Source: Planctomycetaceae bacterium (GTDB taxonomy: Bacteria > Planctomycetota > Phycisphaerae > Phycisphaerales > SM1A02). Taken from it: 64,000 nucleotides of DNA. Every line of letters starts with the position of its first letter. Positions within the stretch are counted from its first letter, which is position 1. A program made the translations under genes and the position numbers. Shown here piece after piece: positions 36,901 to 44,572 of this stretch. The stretch lies in contig CANJHD010000004.1 of the NCBI GenBank assembly GCA_947474065.1, positions 23,791-87,790 of the forward strand, in the 5' to 3' direction. The notes beneath the pieces were generated by a model. That model was not told where the DNA came from and ran no database searches. It saw only the letters and a program-made list of their open reading frames with translations.

Positions 36901-37213
36901 GGTGCGGCACGCCGTCCTTCCAGAGGAGCGCCTCGGTGCCGGACGAGAACCGTAATGCAACGCGCTTGCCTGCCATGGATGCTGGCAGCGAACCGCGCAG
37001 ACGAAACCACGCCGTGCTCCACACTGGGCCCCATCGCCAGCCGAGCTCGACCGGCGCATACGCCTGCTCGAACGCAACATCCGGGGTCACGCGGTCGGGC
37101 GTCTGCCACACCGCAACATCGAGCGGCGCACGTTCCGGAAATGCAGCCGGAAGAAGGATCTCGGAAACGAAGTTCTCGAAACGAATTGCGGCGTATTGCA
37201 GGTCTGGAAGCAC
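33980..37213 (-). CDS. Alpha-mannosidase, glycoside hydrolase family 38
   Basis: 1077 residues; hydrolyses alpha-mannosidic linkages with a Zn-dependent retaining mechanism. An N-terminal beta domain precedes the catalytic domain, where GHAHIDTAWLWP supplies zinc ligands His262 and Asp264, and YLPDTFGF contains the nucleophile Asp376. The length and the Glyco_hydro_38C-like tail fit the class II cytosolic type. No signal peptide. First gene of the three-gene mannoside operon. No sugar-responsive regulator is adjacent. Confidence 0.93.
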   Translation of the reverse strand: MLPDLQYAAIRFENFVSEILLPAAFPERAPLDVAVWQTPDRVTPDVAFEQAYAPVELGWRWGPVWSTAWFRLRGSLPASMAGKRVALRFSSGTEALLWKDGVPHQGFDPYRDLAFLWERAPDASGAVALDLLIEAACNLPLGISTFWWDHAEQQARWREEHPGRLESAELVVVDEAVWRFAQGFDAARKILLTLPESDARAHELDRGLRALMARIPVRGAAMGSHAMAMHGACSSLFPELAALLMGRGAQTPVVCDAVGHAHIDTAWLWPIAETKRKCTRTFANVLRLQERFPNFHFLCSQAQQYAWIEERSPELFAEISARVAEGRWEAAGAMWIEPDCTCPSGESFVRQILHGCGYWESRFGVAAPQRFLYLPDTFGFPASLPQIMAQAGLDTFITNKMSWCETNKFPNVTFRWRGLDGTEILTHLTPGHNYNSAIEPKEFQYGVKNLVEQDGARIPMYLQPFGYGDGGGGPTAEQIERANIGARCDGLPRVEQKSVHSFCEDLHQAQRALWRKGQDIKVWDGELYLELHRGTYTSQAWIKEANRRAEGMLRLGEALACARAGVMGDAASAEATRVALDGTWKTVLLNQFHDILPGSSIKEVYDDAREQLDEVRRDAMRTVQGGMAWMAGAAGNASAPSSPEQLVIFNPASTAQSGTLATEEGEVLAIRVPAFGIQMIDPARAPQPSAHETVHVDGEHTLRNGLVSVTIDDAGRIGELRRIGDDRVANGADHHGEPLPMNQLVIYEDRPRRWEAWDTDRDYQEQAMRVMTAAERITVSKRSPLLAEITVERPLGQASRLVQRYRLLAGSPRVDIVTDIEWHEEQKLLRALFPCAVRARRATFGIQFGHIERATHDNTSWERAQFEVPGHNWMDMSEPGLGVAVLDDGKFGRSAKHGVLGLSLLKAPNFPDPTADRGHHRFTYSVLAHAGDWRAAGVDAQAEQLNNPLVGAMTRGANVAACASATPSATDGRITNGWQAIAIEATGAAHMEIAALKPSEQAGGMALRVVEVRGGSGVATVRWGFPVGTVCAADLFEQSVDIDGFAHDVATGTTRFAVRPFQIVTLRADIAATGVRA

Positions 37214-37328
37214 GCAGGGGAGTCTACGGAACCCGTGCCGCGGAGCAGGACCGGCGTCTGCAATTCACGGGACGTCCGCCGTACGCCCGCTCCGGTCATG
37301 CCGCAGGTCACTCGCCAATTCCATCACA

Positions 37329-38117
37329 TTACGGCGCCCCAGCCGGTTTCTTCTGTGCCGGCGGCTTCTTCTGCGTTGGTTTCTTCTTCGCGGAAGCCGC
37401 TGCTACTTCTGCCGCGGCGGCCGCCTTTGCGTCTTCCGCTGCCTGCAGTTCCGCCGCCTTCTTTTCTGCCGCAAGGCGAATCGCTTCCTTGTTCACTTCT
37501 GCGTTGAGCACCTCAGCAAGGCGCGCATGCGTACCGATGATCGGCATTGTCTGCACGGCAAACGGCTTGACGGTCGGATCCGTGCAGTTGTCGTACTGCC
37601 AGCGATACATGGCCAGAATCTTTGGGTTCTGCTCAGCCATGTAGGCCATATACGCCTTGTCGAAGGCATCGCCAGTGAGACCTTCCAAGGTTGCAACGAT
37701 CGGGGCATCCTCAGCTGCAATTTCCTTGGGCAGACTGATCTCCTGCGCAATGGCAATCTTCCCGATGATCACTTGGATAGCCGTGTGGTTCGTCACCATG
37801 CGATGCCCGAAATCCTTCACAGTTGGTGCATCCGCCTTCTCCATCGCCATTGTTCCGAGGTTGATCTGCAGAAGGTCCGATGCGGCAACCGCCTGCACAA
37901 AGAGCTCCGGCTTCATTGTGTGGTCGATCACCACGGGAGCGGCCGCAGGCGCGGCGCCCTTTGCAGCAGGCGCATCAGCTACCGGAGGCGCATCGGCAGC
38001 CTTCTCAGTGGTGTCACCGGACATGCTGTTAATGACTTTGCAACCGGGCGCGCTCAAGATTGCAGCGAAACCAACAATGACGATAAGAGCAAGAGTGCGT
38101 GGCGACATGTGTGTCAT
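37329..38117 (-). CDS. DUF4142-type lipoprotein
   Basis: 262 residues. An N-terminal signal ends at Cys26 (SAPGC), so it is probably a lipoprotein. The DUF4142 helical bundle (about residues 66-215: ELFVQAVAASDLLQINLGTMAM, DFGHRMVTNHTAI) belongs to a ferritin-like-shaped family of unknown role. The last 55 residues are an Ala/Lys-rich, Pro-ending tail likely to be disordered. It is 50 bp downstream of the TonB-dependent receptor and is the last gene of that cluster. Confidence 0.78.
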   Translation of the reverse strand: MTHMSPRTLALIVIVGFAAILSAPGCKVINSMSGDTTEKAADAPPVADAPAAKGAAPAAAPVVIDHTMKPELFVQAVAASDLLQINLGTMAMEKADAPTVKDFGHRMVTNHTAIQVIIGKIAIAQEISLPKEIAAEDAPIVATLEGLTGDAFDKAYMAYMAEQNPKILAMYRWQYDNCTDPTVKPFAVQTMPIIGTHARLAEVLNAEVNKEAIRLAAEKKAAELQAAEDAKAAAAAEVAAASAKKKPTQKKPPAQKKPAGAP

Positions 38118-38167
38118 TCGATTGAGTTAGAGAGTCGATGAGAGATCAGCAATGCTTTGCAACGTCT

Positions 38168-41100
38168 TCAGAAATTCACTTGATATGTCAGTGCGAAGGA
38201 AAAGGTGATACCTGCGGTGTAAGTCGAGTTCAATCCGTGCATCCCCTCAGTGGTTCGATATTCGGACTGAATATCTGGATTCGTGAGGTTGCGTGCGTTG
38301 ACAGAGAATTTCAGGCCCTCAAAGATTTCTTGCGAAGCCGTGAAATTAAGCGTTCCGTATCCAAGTTGATAAATAGCTGGCGTCAACAAATTGGTGTGCG
38401 GGTTTGCGCCGCTCACCAGCGAGTCGCCCTTCATGGTGTAGAAGAGTCCCAACTGTGTGCCCCACTGTTCGTAATCGTAGGTAGCACTGAGATTCAGCAA
38501 GTAATCGGGCGTTGCCGTCATTGGCTGTGTCGTCTGGTTCACTCCGTACACCGCCAGTGCGTCGGAATCCTGCTTCGATAGCGTCACCTCGGAAGACATG
38601 TAAGTGAAGTTTGATCCCAACGCAATGCCGCGGAAGTTCTCGCCGAACATCGGCTCCAACGTGACACGCGCTTCGAACTCCGCGCCAAACAAAGTGCCAT
38701 CGGGGAAGTTCAGCGCACTGGTGTACGCAAACCCTTCAGTAAATCGATTGACGTACTGAATCGGATCAGAGATCTGCTTATAAAAGAGCGAGCTAGAAAT
38801 CAGCCAGTTCTCATAGGGGGTCCAATCCAATCGCAAGTCGTAGTTGTTCAGCGAACTCATCTGCAGTGCAGGATTGCCGATGAAGATCGGACCGCCGATG
38901 TAGTCATACTGGAGCACCGGCACCAACTCATAGAAATTTGGGCGCGCAATCGTCTGCGCAAATGCGGAACGAAGGATCAAACCCTCTTCCAGAGTCCAGT
39001 TGAATCCAACCATCGGCAGATAGCTGTTGGTTGTGAAATCCGCATCCCAGTTGTTCGTTCCAGAGAAATCGCGAAGTTGCTGCGTGTCGGTGTCAATCCA
39101 CAATGCATTGGAGTCGGGGAGCACTGTCGTTGACATGTGCGTTCCCTCGTAACGGAGACCAGTGATGATGTTGAAAGTCTCAGTGACCGGCATGTCGATC
39201 ATCGCGTATGCGGCCCAGATGTCCTGCGATCCGTCGTAGGAGATATCCGTTTCCGACTGATAGATCGGATGGTCCTGGCTTGGGAATACCGCGCTCCAAG
39301 GCTGATTGAACGCGCTCGAATAGTTGGTGTCAGGGTCGCCGCCGTTACTGAACGTGTTCTGTCGATAAGAGCGCGAAACGATGTCAACGAATGATCCCGT
39401 CTTGATATACCCCTCTCGATCATTCCACTGCGTGAACGGCAGTTTCACATTGAATGCACCCTGCTTGCTTTCTTCTTCATTGTTGTAATTGATGTGCTGC
39501 ACCCAACCAACGAACGCATTTTGCGCGGGCGGATACGCAATCCACTGCTGTGGAATGACAACGCCTGGCGCCAGTTGAAAGTCCGGCACCCAATAGGAAG
39601 CGAACTGTGTCTGGTCCGGCTGATCCTCCGTGGCTTTACTCAGCGCTAGGCGCCAGTCCACGGTTGGCACTAAGAGGTCGAATACTCCAGACCGGTCGCT
39701 GTCATCAGTGCTCGGGTCAAGGAAACTCAACTTGTGCTGCCCACTGAGAATCACTGACTGTGTGCTCAACTGGCTGTAATCGAGCGTCTCAAGACGGTTG
39801 TACGGCGCAGCATCTGGCTGATCATGACCAACACCAGTGATGTCATCGGGGTTGTATCCAGGGAAGTAGTAATCCTTGCCGCGCGTATCAATCAGGCGAA
39901 TCGATTGATTCTCGGAAAGCAGCGTATACAAGAACTTCGCGCCAAGTTTGTGCTCGTCCGTCTCGATTCCAAACGACCCCATGCCACCCCATTGGATGGA
40001 AGATGTCCCCTGCGTCACGTCATAGAGTTCGGTCTTGAAATTATCGCCAACTCCGTATTGCTCAGGGATAAGTGCCGTACCAGGACCAGCCTGCTCCAAC
40101 GAGTTCAACTGACCGTTGTCATACGCCGATGCGTCTTGGTCGTAGAAGAAGTTGCCGAAAGCGCCGACCTTGACACCATCGTCTACCTCCCACGAGTTAC
40201 CAACGGCGGTCGACCACTTATAGATAAGCGGTGCCGCACCTTCGTCAGTCGAAGTTGGATTGTTCGGCCAACTCTCTCCATTCTGATCAGGGTGGGTCGA
40301 GAGAACATCATTGCTCCCCCAGAAGCCAAGATCGCCGCCCTTGTAGTTCAGGAACTGGCCATCCTTCACCTGTGAGTTGAACCCAACTTGCGTCTGCACG
40401 CGAAAGTAGAACTCGTCGGGAAAGTCCTTGAGCGAGATATTGACCGCGCCGCCAGATGCCTCTCCCTGCTGATCCGGAGTGAAGTTCTTGCTGACCTGAA
40501 TGCCCTGGATAACCGCGCTCGGAAACTGATCAAGTTTCACTGCACGCTTGTTCGGATCTGCGCTTGGCAGGCGGATGCCATCCAGCAGCGTTGCCACATA
40601 GCGGTCGGGCAGCCCGCGGATCACCGCATACTTGCCGTCCTGAAGCGTCGCGCCGGGCACCAAGAGCAGCGCCGCTGCCGCATCGCCCGCACCGGAGCGC
40701 GTGATCATCTCTACGCCAATGGTGTCAAGAAGCTGCGGAGCTTCAAGACGCAAACTGAATTCAATCGGCGGAATAATGATATACGGCTCGAAGTTCTGTG
40801 GAACGACTAACGCCTGCTTCTCCGGGACATCCTTCCCAAGATCAACATCCTGAACGACGAACTCTTCCATATCCTCAAACTCGCCAGCCATGGTGACATC
40901 TGCATCCACAAGTTGACCAGACGCAACGGCGACATTCGTCTTTACTTCGCGTACATATCCGTCTTTGGTTACTACAAGCGTGTAAGCACCTGGTGCAACA
41001 TTCGGCAGAATGTACGAGCCGTTTTCCCGGGTAGTCACTCTCGCCTTCAGCCCAAGAATGCTGACTGCCGCGCCACTGATGGGGGCATTGAACTCCTTGT

Positions 41101-41212
41101 CGTACACAACGCCGCGAATCGAACCGCCCGCCGGTGCTTGTGCCACCGCTACTCCAGACATGGAGCACGCCATGACAATTGCAGAAATACTTGACCTGCT
41201 CAAATTCACCAT
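38168..41212 (-). CDS. TonB-dependent outer-membrane receptor
   Basis: 1014 residues. Signal peptide (to AVAQA), then a carboxypeptidase-regulatory-like beta sandwich (about 30-110: GSIRGVVYDKEFNAPISGAAV), a plug domain (about 160-275: MITRSGAGDAAAALLLVPG, AVIRGLPDRYV) and a 22-strand-type barrel ending in the canonical C-terminal Phe (TYQVNF). A TonB-box-like segment is not obvious. Its ATG overlaps the previous gene stop by seven bases. Substrate unknown; the partner proteins nearby suggest a specialised nutrient. Confidence 0.93.
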   Translation of the reverse strand: MVNLSRSSISAIVMACSMSGVAVAQAPAGGSIRGVVYDKEFNAPISGAAVSILGLKARVTTRENGSYILPNVAPGAYTLVVTKDGYVREVKTNVAVASGQLVDADVTMAGEFEDMEEFVVQDVDLGKDVPEKQALVVPQNFEPYIIIPPIEFSLRLEAPQLLDTIGVEMITRSGAGDAAAALLLVPGATLQDGKYAVIRGLPDRYVATLLDGIRLPSADPNKRAVKLDQFPSAVIQGIQVSKNFTPDQQGEASGGAVNISLKDFPDEFYFRVQTQVGFNSQVKDGQFLNYKGGDLGFWGSNDVLSTHPDQNGESWPNNPTSTDEGAAPLIYKWSTAVGNSWEVDDGVKVGAFGNFFYDQDASAYDNGQLNSLEQAGPGTALIPEQYGVGDNFKTELYDVTQGTSSIQWGGMGSFGIETDEHKLGAKFLYTLLSENQSIRLIDTRGKDYYFPGYNPDDITGVGHDQPDAAPYNRLETLDYSQLSTQSVILSGQHKLSFLDPSTDDSDRSGVFDLLVPTVDWRLALSKATEDQPDQTQFASYWVPDFQLAPGVVIPQQWIAYPPAQNAFVGWVQHINYNNEEESKQGAFNVKLPFTQWNDREGYIKTGSFVDIVSRSYRQNTFSNGGDPDTNYSSAFNQPWSAVFPSQDHPIYQSETDISYDGSQDIWAAYAMIDMPVTETFNIITGLRYEGTHMSTTVLPDSNALWIDTDTQQLRDFSGTNNWDADFTTNSYLPMVGFNWTLEEGLILRSAFAQTIARPNFYELVPVLQYDYIGGPIFIGNPALQMSSLNNYDLRLDWTPYENWLISSSLFYKQISDPIQYVNRFTEGFAYTSALNFPDGTLFGAEFEARVTLEPMFGENFRGIALGSNFTYMSSEVTLSKQDSDALAVYGVNQTTQPMTATPDYLLNLSATYDYEQWGTQLGLFYTMKGDSLVSGANPHTNLLTPAIYQLGYGTLNFTASQEIFEGLKFSVNARNLTNPDIQSEYRTTEGMHGLNSTYTAGITFSFALTYQVNF

Positions 41213-42483
41213 GGATCAACCAGACCGGCCCGTATGTGTTCAATGCGGAGCAATAACTCCGGGGATGGCACAAACTCCGATAGCGCCATCGAAACACATG
41301 TGGCGGAGAGGTCTTCGGCACGTGGTCGCGCATTGGGATTCAACGCCCCGGCGTCCACTGCTGCCTTGTAGCAATGCGCTGCATCAACGGCGTCTCCAAT
41401 GAGGAAATACCCTTCTGCGAGGGCGCGCAATGAAGCAGCACGGCGCAGATTCATAATCGTTTCCGCGCGGGCTTCGTACTCAAGACGAAGTCGATCCAAT
41501 TCTGCTCGCGCCGCGTTCACGTCACCCATGTGAAATCGAGCCTTGGCAATCACCACACCAATCGGCGCTGTGTCTTCCGGAAGGAACACCGTTGCTCGAA
41601 ATAGTTTCGAAGCGTGATCCATCTCCGCAGCAGCCAACTCTTTATAGCCGTGAGCAAAGAGCGCGTCCGCTAGCTGCACGTCACATCGCACTTGGATGTC
41701 CAATGGCAATCCAGGGATGGCGCTACTAAGAGCCTTCAGAGCCCGGGCGCGGCGCGGCGCATCGTCCATCACGCGCTCAAGCCATGCGAAATATCCGTCG
41801 ATCCCGCCACGAACAAGATCAAAGTTCATGGTGGCAATCGCCTTATCAAACATGTCCGCCTGGGCATCCAACTGCGCTGCCGAAAGATTGCCCGTGCGCG
41901 CGGCCTCAACACGACCGCGCTCAACTGGCTGCCCCTCAGTCACGAGGGACAAGGCCTTGCCTTCGTCGCCGAGTTTCACATAGATCCGTGCCACTTCAGT
42001 TGCAACCATGTCCTTGCCCCATGTGGTGTCGCCCACATCAACCAACACGGCACGGCTCGCACAATCGCGCGCCTTGTCTACCTGCCCGAGCGCGGCGTAC
42101 CGCTGACCGAGCAAGGCGATGACATTGCCGCGCCGCCATCCCGCCATCTGATTAGCACATTGCTCAGCCTGATCAAGCAATCCCGCATCAATACATGCTT
42201 GCGCAACTGCTTCTTGTGTGCGCGCGCGATCCCGCTCGTGCGGATCAATCGGCATGCTTGATGCCACTGCAAATGCTGTGACAAGCAGTGACTTGCGCGA
42301 AGGTGACGTCTCCGCCCCCCGCATAGTTGCGACAGCATGAGCGTCCGAATGACCCGATGAGTCAGGCTGGCTGCGCGCCGAAGTTGCTCGCGTGCTGTCC
42401 GGGGAACACGCTGCCGGAAGCGCCGCGACAATAGCCATCGTCAAAGCAACCGTGAAGTAGAGTCGAACGTTGCACATATTCAT
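41206..42483 (-). CDS. Exported helical-repeat (TPR-like) protein
   Basis: 425 residues from the ATG at 42483. A hydrophobic N-terminus ends at a possible lipoprotein Cys26 (LPAAC), with an atypical residue at -3. The body is a run of TPR-like helices (AVAQACIDAGLLDQAEQCANQ, LGQRYAALGQVDKARDCASRA, ARFHMGDVNAARAELDRL). A longer start at 42534 would include the preceding hairpin and is rejected. It is translationally linked to the TonB-dependent receptor, so it is probably a periplasmic or outer-membrane partner. Confidence 0.7.
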   Translation of the reverse strand: MNMCNVRLYFTVALTMAIVAALPAACSPDSTRATSARSQPDSSGHSDAHAVATMRGAETSPSRKSLLVTAFAVASSMPIDPHERDRARTQEAVAQACIDAGLLDQAEQCANQMAGWRRGNVIALLGQRYAALGQVDKARDCASRAVLVDVGDTTWGKDMVATEVARIYVKLGDEGKALSLVTEGQPVERGRVEAARTGNLSAAQLDAQADMFDKAIATMNFDLVRGGIDGYFAWLERVMDDAPRRARALKALSSAIPGLPLDIQVRCDVQLADALFAHGYKELAAAEMDHASKLFRATVFLPEDTAPIGVVIAKARFHMGDVNAARAELDRLRLEYEARAETIMNLRRAASLRALAEGYFLIGDAVDAAHCYKAAVDAGALNPNARPRAEDLSATCVSMALSEFVPSPELLLRIEHIRAGLVDPW

Positions 42484-42504
42484 GAGCACCCATATGAAGG
42501 CAGA

Positions 42505-42542
42505 GGCGTCTGGTGGAGAGACATGCTCAACCACCAGACGCC
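42505..42542 (-). terminator. Intercistronic hairpin (attenuator/terminator)
   Basis: A perfect 12-bp stem (GGCGTCTGGTGG with CCACCAGACGCC) has a 14-nt loop and lies 40 bp after the beta-helix gene stop and 22 bp before the TPR-protein start. On the minus strand it is followed by a short T/C-rich stretch. It probably limits transcription into the receptor genes or protects the upstream mRNA. Confidence 0.65.
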
Positions 42543-42582
42543 CCCGATCAGGACAATTGATATATGTGGACGCCAGTCAAAG

Positions 42583-44298
42583 TCACTGGCAAGCGCCCCA
42601 CGAACCAAGCAATACGCCAAGGTCAGATCCGTTCACAATGTTGTCACCGTTGGTGTCACCCGAGCCAGAACCGCCCCAGTTTCCGAGCAGTAGCCCGAGG
42701 TCAGTTCCGTCAACAAATCGGTCGCCATTCAAATCAGACGGGCACGCATTGCCGCAGTTTGAAGCGGTGTAACCGTACTGCGACGCAGCGGTCCAACCAC
42801 AGAGCCAGTTCTCGGTTCCATTGAACGCACCACGATAGTTGGCAACTGTGAAGAAGCCGCCTGCAGGCGCAGCACTCACACTTGTAGCCGCTTCATTCCG
42901 CGCAAGCGGATCAAGGAAGATGACTGGCTGAACCACCACGGTGCCCGACGTAACGTCCGGACCACGAGTGATTGTTGCGATTGGCGATGAAGTAGCCGCA
43001 GCGAGAACATTGTTGTTTCCAGCAGCAAACACGCCACGAGCAGCAGCCTCGGCGTACGCAGCCGCGTTAGTGTTGTTGAAGAACACACTGTCGGTGTACT
43101 GAATCAACTTCCCGCCTGGCTGCGCGATGTAGGCAGTGGCTGGAGTTGCAAACGGGTTCACCGCGGAATAGACGTTGTAATTTGTCAGCCAGGTATTTGC
43201 AAAGGTCAGAGTGCCGTTGTAGCCGTATCCGGTCTCGCCGCCAGTTGCCTCGCCGTCAGTGTTGTCGTTCTTGATTACTTCCTTGCCCGTATCCATAAAG
43301 ATGCAGTTGTTGAACTGCGCGCGGGCGTTGTCACGGAACTTGGTGGCAGCCTTTCCGCTCAGTGGCTGACCGATGGCCGTGATGTTGTAGAACGCCGTCG
43401 TAGTGACTGGCTGGGCGTCAGACTTCTCAGCACCGTCCATTTCAAACGCTGAGTCGGGGAATCCAGAACCAGACGCCGCGCCAGGAATCGAGTAGCCGGA
43501 AACAGTCAACCCAAACTGGGCTCGACCGCGCCAACCTTGGTCGACGTCAAATGAGTCGTCGCCGATATTCCAGATGCTGAAGTACTTGAGATCAACGGTC
43601 CCGCCCCAAATCTCAATGCCGTCATCAACGTTGTTCATGATGTCAATGTGGTCAATGACCGTTTCGCGACCAACGCCACCGAGCGAAAGACCATTCAGCT
43701 CATTACCAAGGCCAACAACTTTGCCGCCGTAGCGCAGCGATACAAAGCGGAGCACACCACTGGTGTCCTGATCATTACCGCCGCCGTAGAAGGTGCGCGT
43801 GTCACCGGGCGTTCCCGAAGCGACTAGGCCTTCCATGTTGGCGTAGTTCCCTGCACTTGGAATGGCGGTGTTGCCAACAACTGCTCCATTGCCGTACTTG
43901 CCGATGTATGCCTTGCCCATGATGGTGACATTGCCCCACTCGTTGGCAGTCGGACGCCACTGACCACGCGGGTGAGCGGAATCCCATGTTGCGTAGTCGG
44001 CCTTTGAGGTGAAGATAATTGGGTTCTGCGCCGTACCACTGCAGGCGATACGCGCGTCGCGCGTGATTGCAAGCGATCCACCAACATCGCTCGCGATAAT
44101 GGTGCCAGCCTGAATAGTGAGCGTCGCGCCAGTAGTGACATAGCGACTGCCCTGAAGGTTGTACACATTTCCACTCGTCCATGTGGTCGAAGTCGTGATG
44201 TCAGATGACACCAACACTTCAGCAGCGCCAGTGCTGCCAACGATGACGAATGCGCTGATGGCGCCAGTAAGCATTGTGAAGTTCGATGCAGTCTTCAT
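42583..44298 (-). CDS. Exported beta-helix protein with dockerin-like C-terminus
   Basis: 571 residues from the ATG at 44298, which begins a signal peptide (ends near TGA-AE). The body is a parallel beta-helix of a family often found beside TonB-dependent receptors: TSTTWTSGNVYNLQGSRYV, GATLTIQAGTIIASD, SGVLRFVSLRYGG, ELNGLSLGGVG, DDGIEIWGGTVDLKYFSIWN, GDDSFDVDQGW. The last 50 residues form two dockerin-like EF-hand repeats (DLNGDRFVDGTDLGLLLGNWG and DTNGDNIVNGSDLGVLLGSWG types), ending in Cys-Gln. A longer start at 44397 is possible but would spoil the signal. Likely surface-exposed. It is downstream of the TonB energy genes. Confidence 0.85.
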   Translation of the reverse strand: MKTASNFTMLTGAISAFVIVGSTGAAEVLVSSDITTSTTWTSGNVYNLQGSRYVTTGATLTIQAGTIIASDVGGSLAITRDARIACSGTAQNPIIFTSKADYATWDSAHPRGQWRPTANEWGNVTIMGKAYIGKYGNGAVVGNTAIPSAGNYANMEGLVASGTPGDTRTFYGGGNDQDTSGVLRFVSLRYGGKVVGLGNELNGLSLGGVGRETVIDHIDIMNNVDDGIEIWGGTVDLKYFSIWNIGDDSFDVDQGWRGRAQFGLTVSGYSIPGAASGSGFPDSAFEMDGAEKSDAQPVTTTAFYNITAIGQPLSGKAATKFRDNARAQFNNCIFMDTGKEVIKNDNTDGEATGGETGYGYNGTLTFANTWLTNYNVYSAVNPFATPATAYIAQPGGKLIQYTDSVFFNNTNAAAYAEAAARGVFAAGNNNVLAAATSSPIATITRGPDVTSGTVVVQPVIFLDPLARNEAATSVSAAPAGGFFTVANYRGAFNGTENWLCGWTAASQYGYTASNCGNACPSDLNGDRFVDGTDLGLLLGNWGGSGSGDTNGDNIVNGSDLGVLLGSWGACQ

Positions 44299-44521
44299 TG
44301 AGTCAAGTCTTTCTTGCTGGAGATTGCTAAGCCAAATCGGCGACAGTATCAAACGATGATCCATCGCGAAGAAGTCAAGGCAAGTGTGCCTCGACAATGT
44401 TTCCTTCGCGATAGGTGTTCTACGAAAGCATCGTTCATATTCAGTGAACTTCGTGTTGCAGCAGGAGAAGGCGCTAAATTCTGCGTAAATACAGGCGCGA
44501 AACTGTCATGCTTAGCGACAT

Positions 44522-44552
44522 CTGAACCATTGTCATAACCAATTCTGAACCA
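44522..44552 (-). promoter_or_regulatory. Candidate PhoB/OmpR-type direct-repeat box A
   Basis: Read on the minus strand, three TGGTT(C/A)-type units start at 44552, 44541 and 44529, spaced 11 and 12 bp (TGGTTCAG, TGGTTATG, TGGTTCAG). The region also contains TTGTCATAA on the plus strand, like a half Pho box, and CTGTCAT occurs at 44503-44509. It sits just after the TPR gene and about 225 bp before the beta-helix gene. A 16-base segment matches box B at 49783 with one change. Confidence 0.45.
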
Positions 44553-44572
44553 AACTGTGCAACCTGCGTTGC

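Noticed and set aside
36780..38141. Long plus-strand reading frame of about 450 codons
   Set aside because: It lies antisense to the GH38 gene and the DUF4142 gene, which have clear motifs. Its Arg/Pro/His-rich text is typical of a shadow frame in GC-rich DNA.
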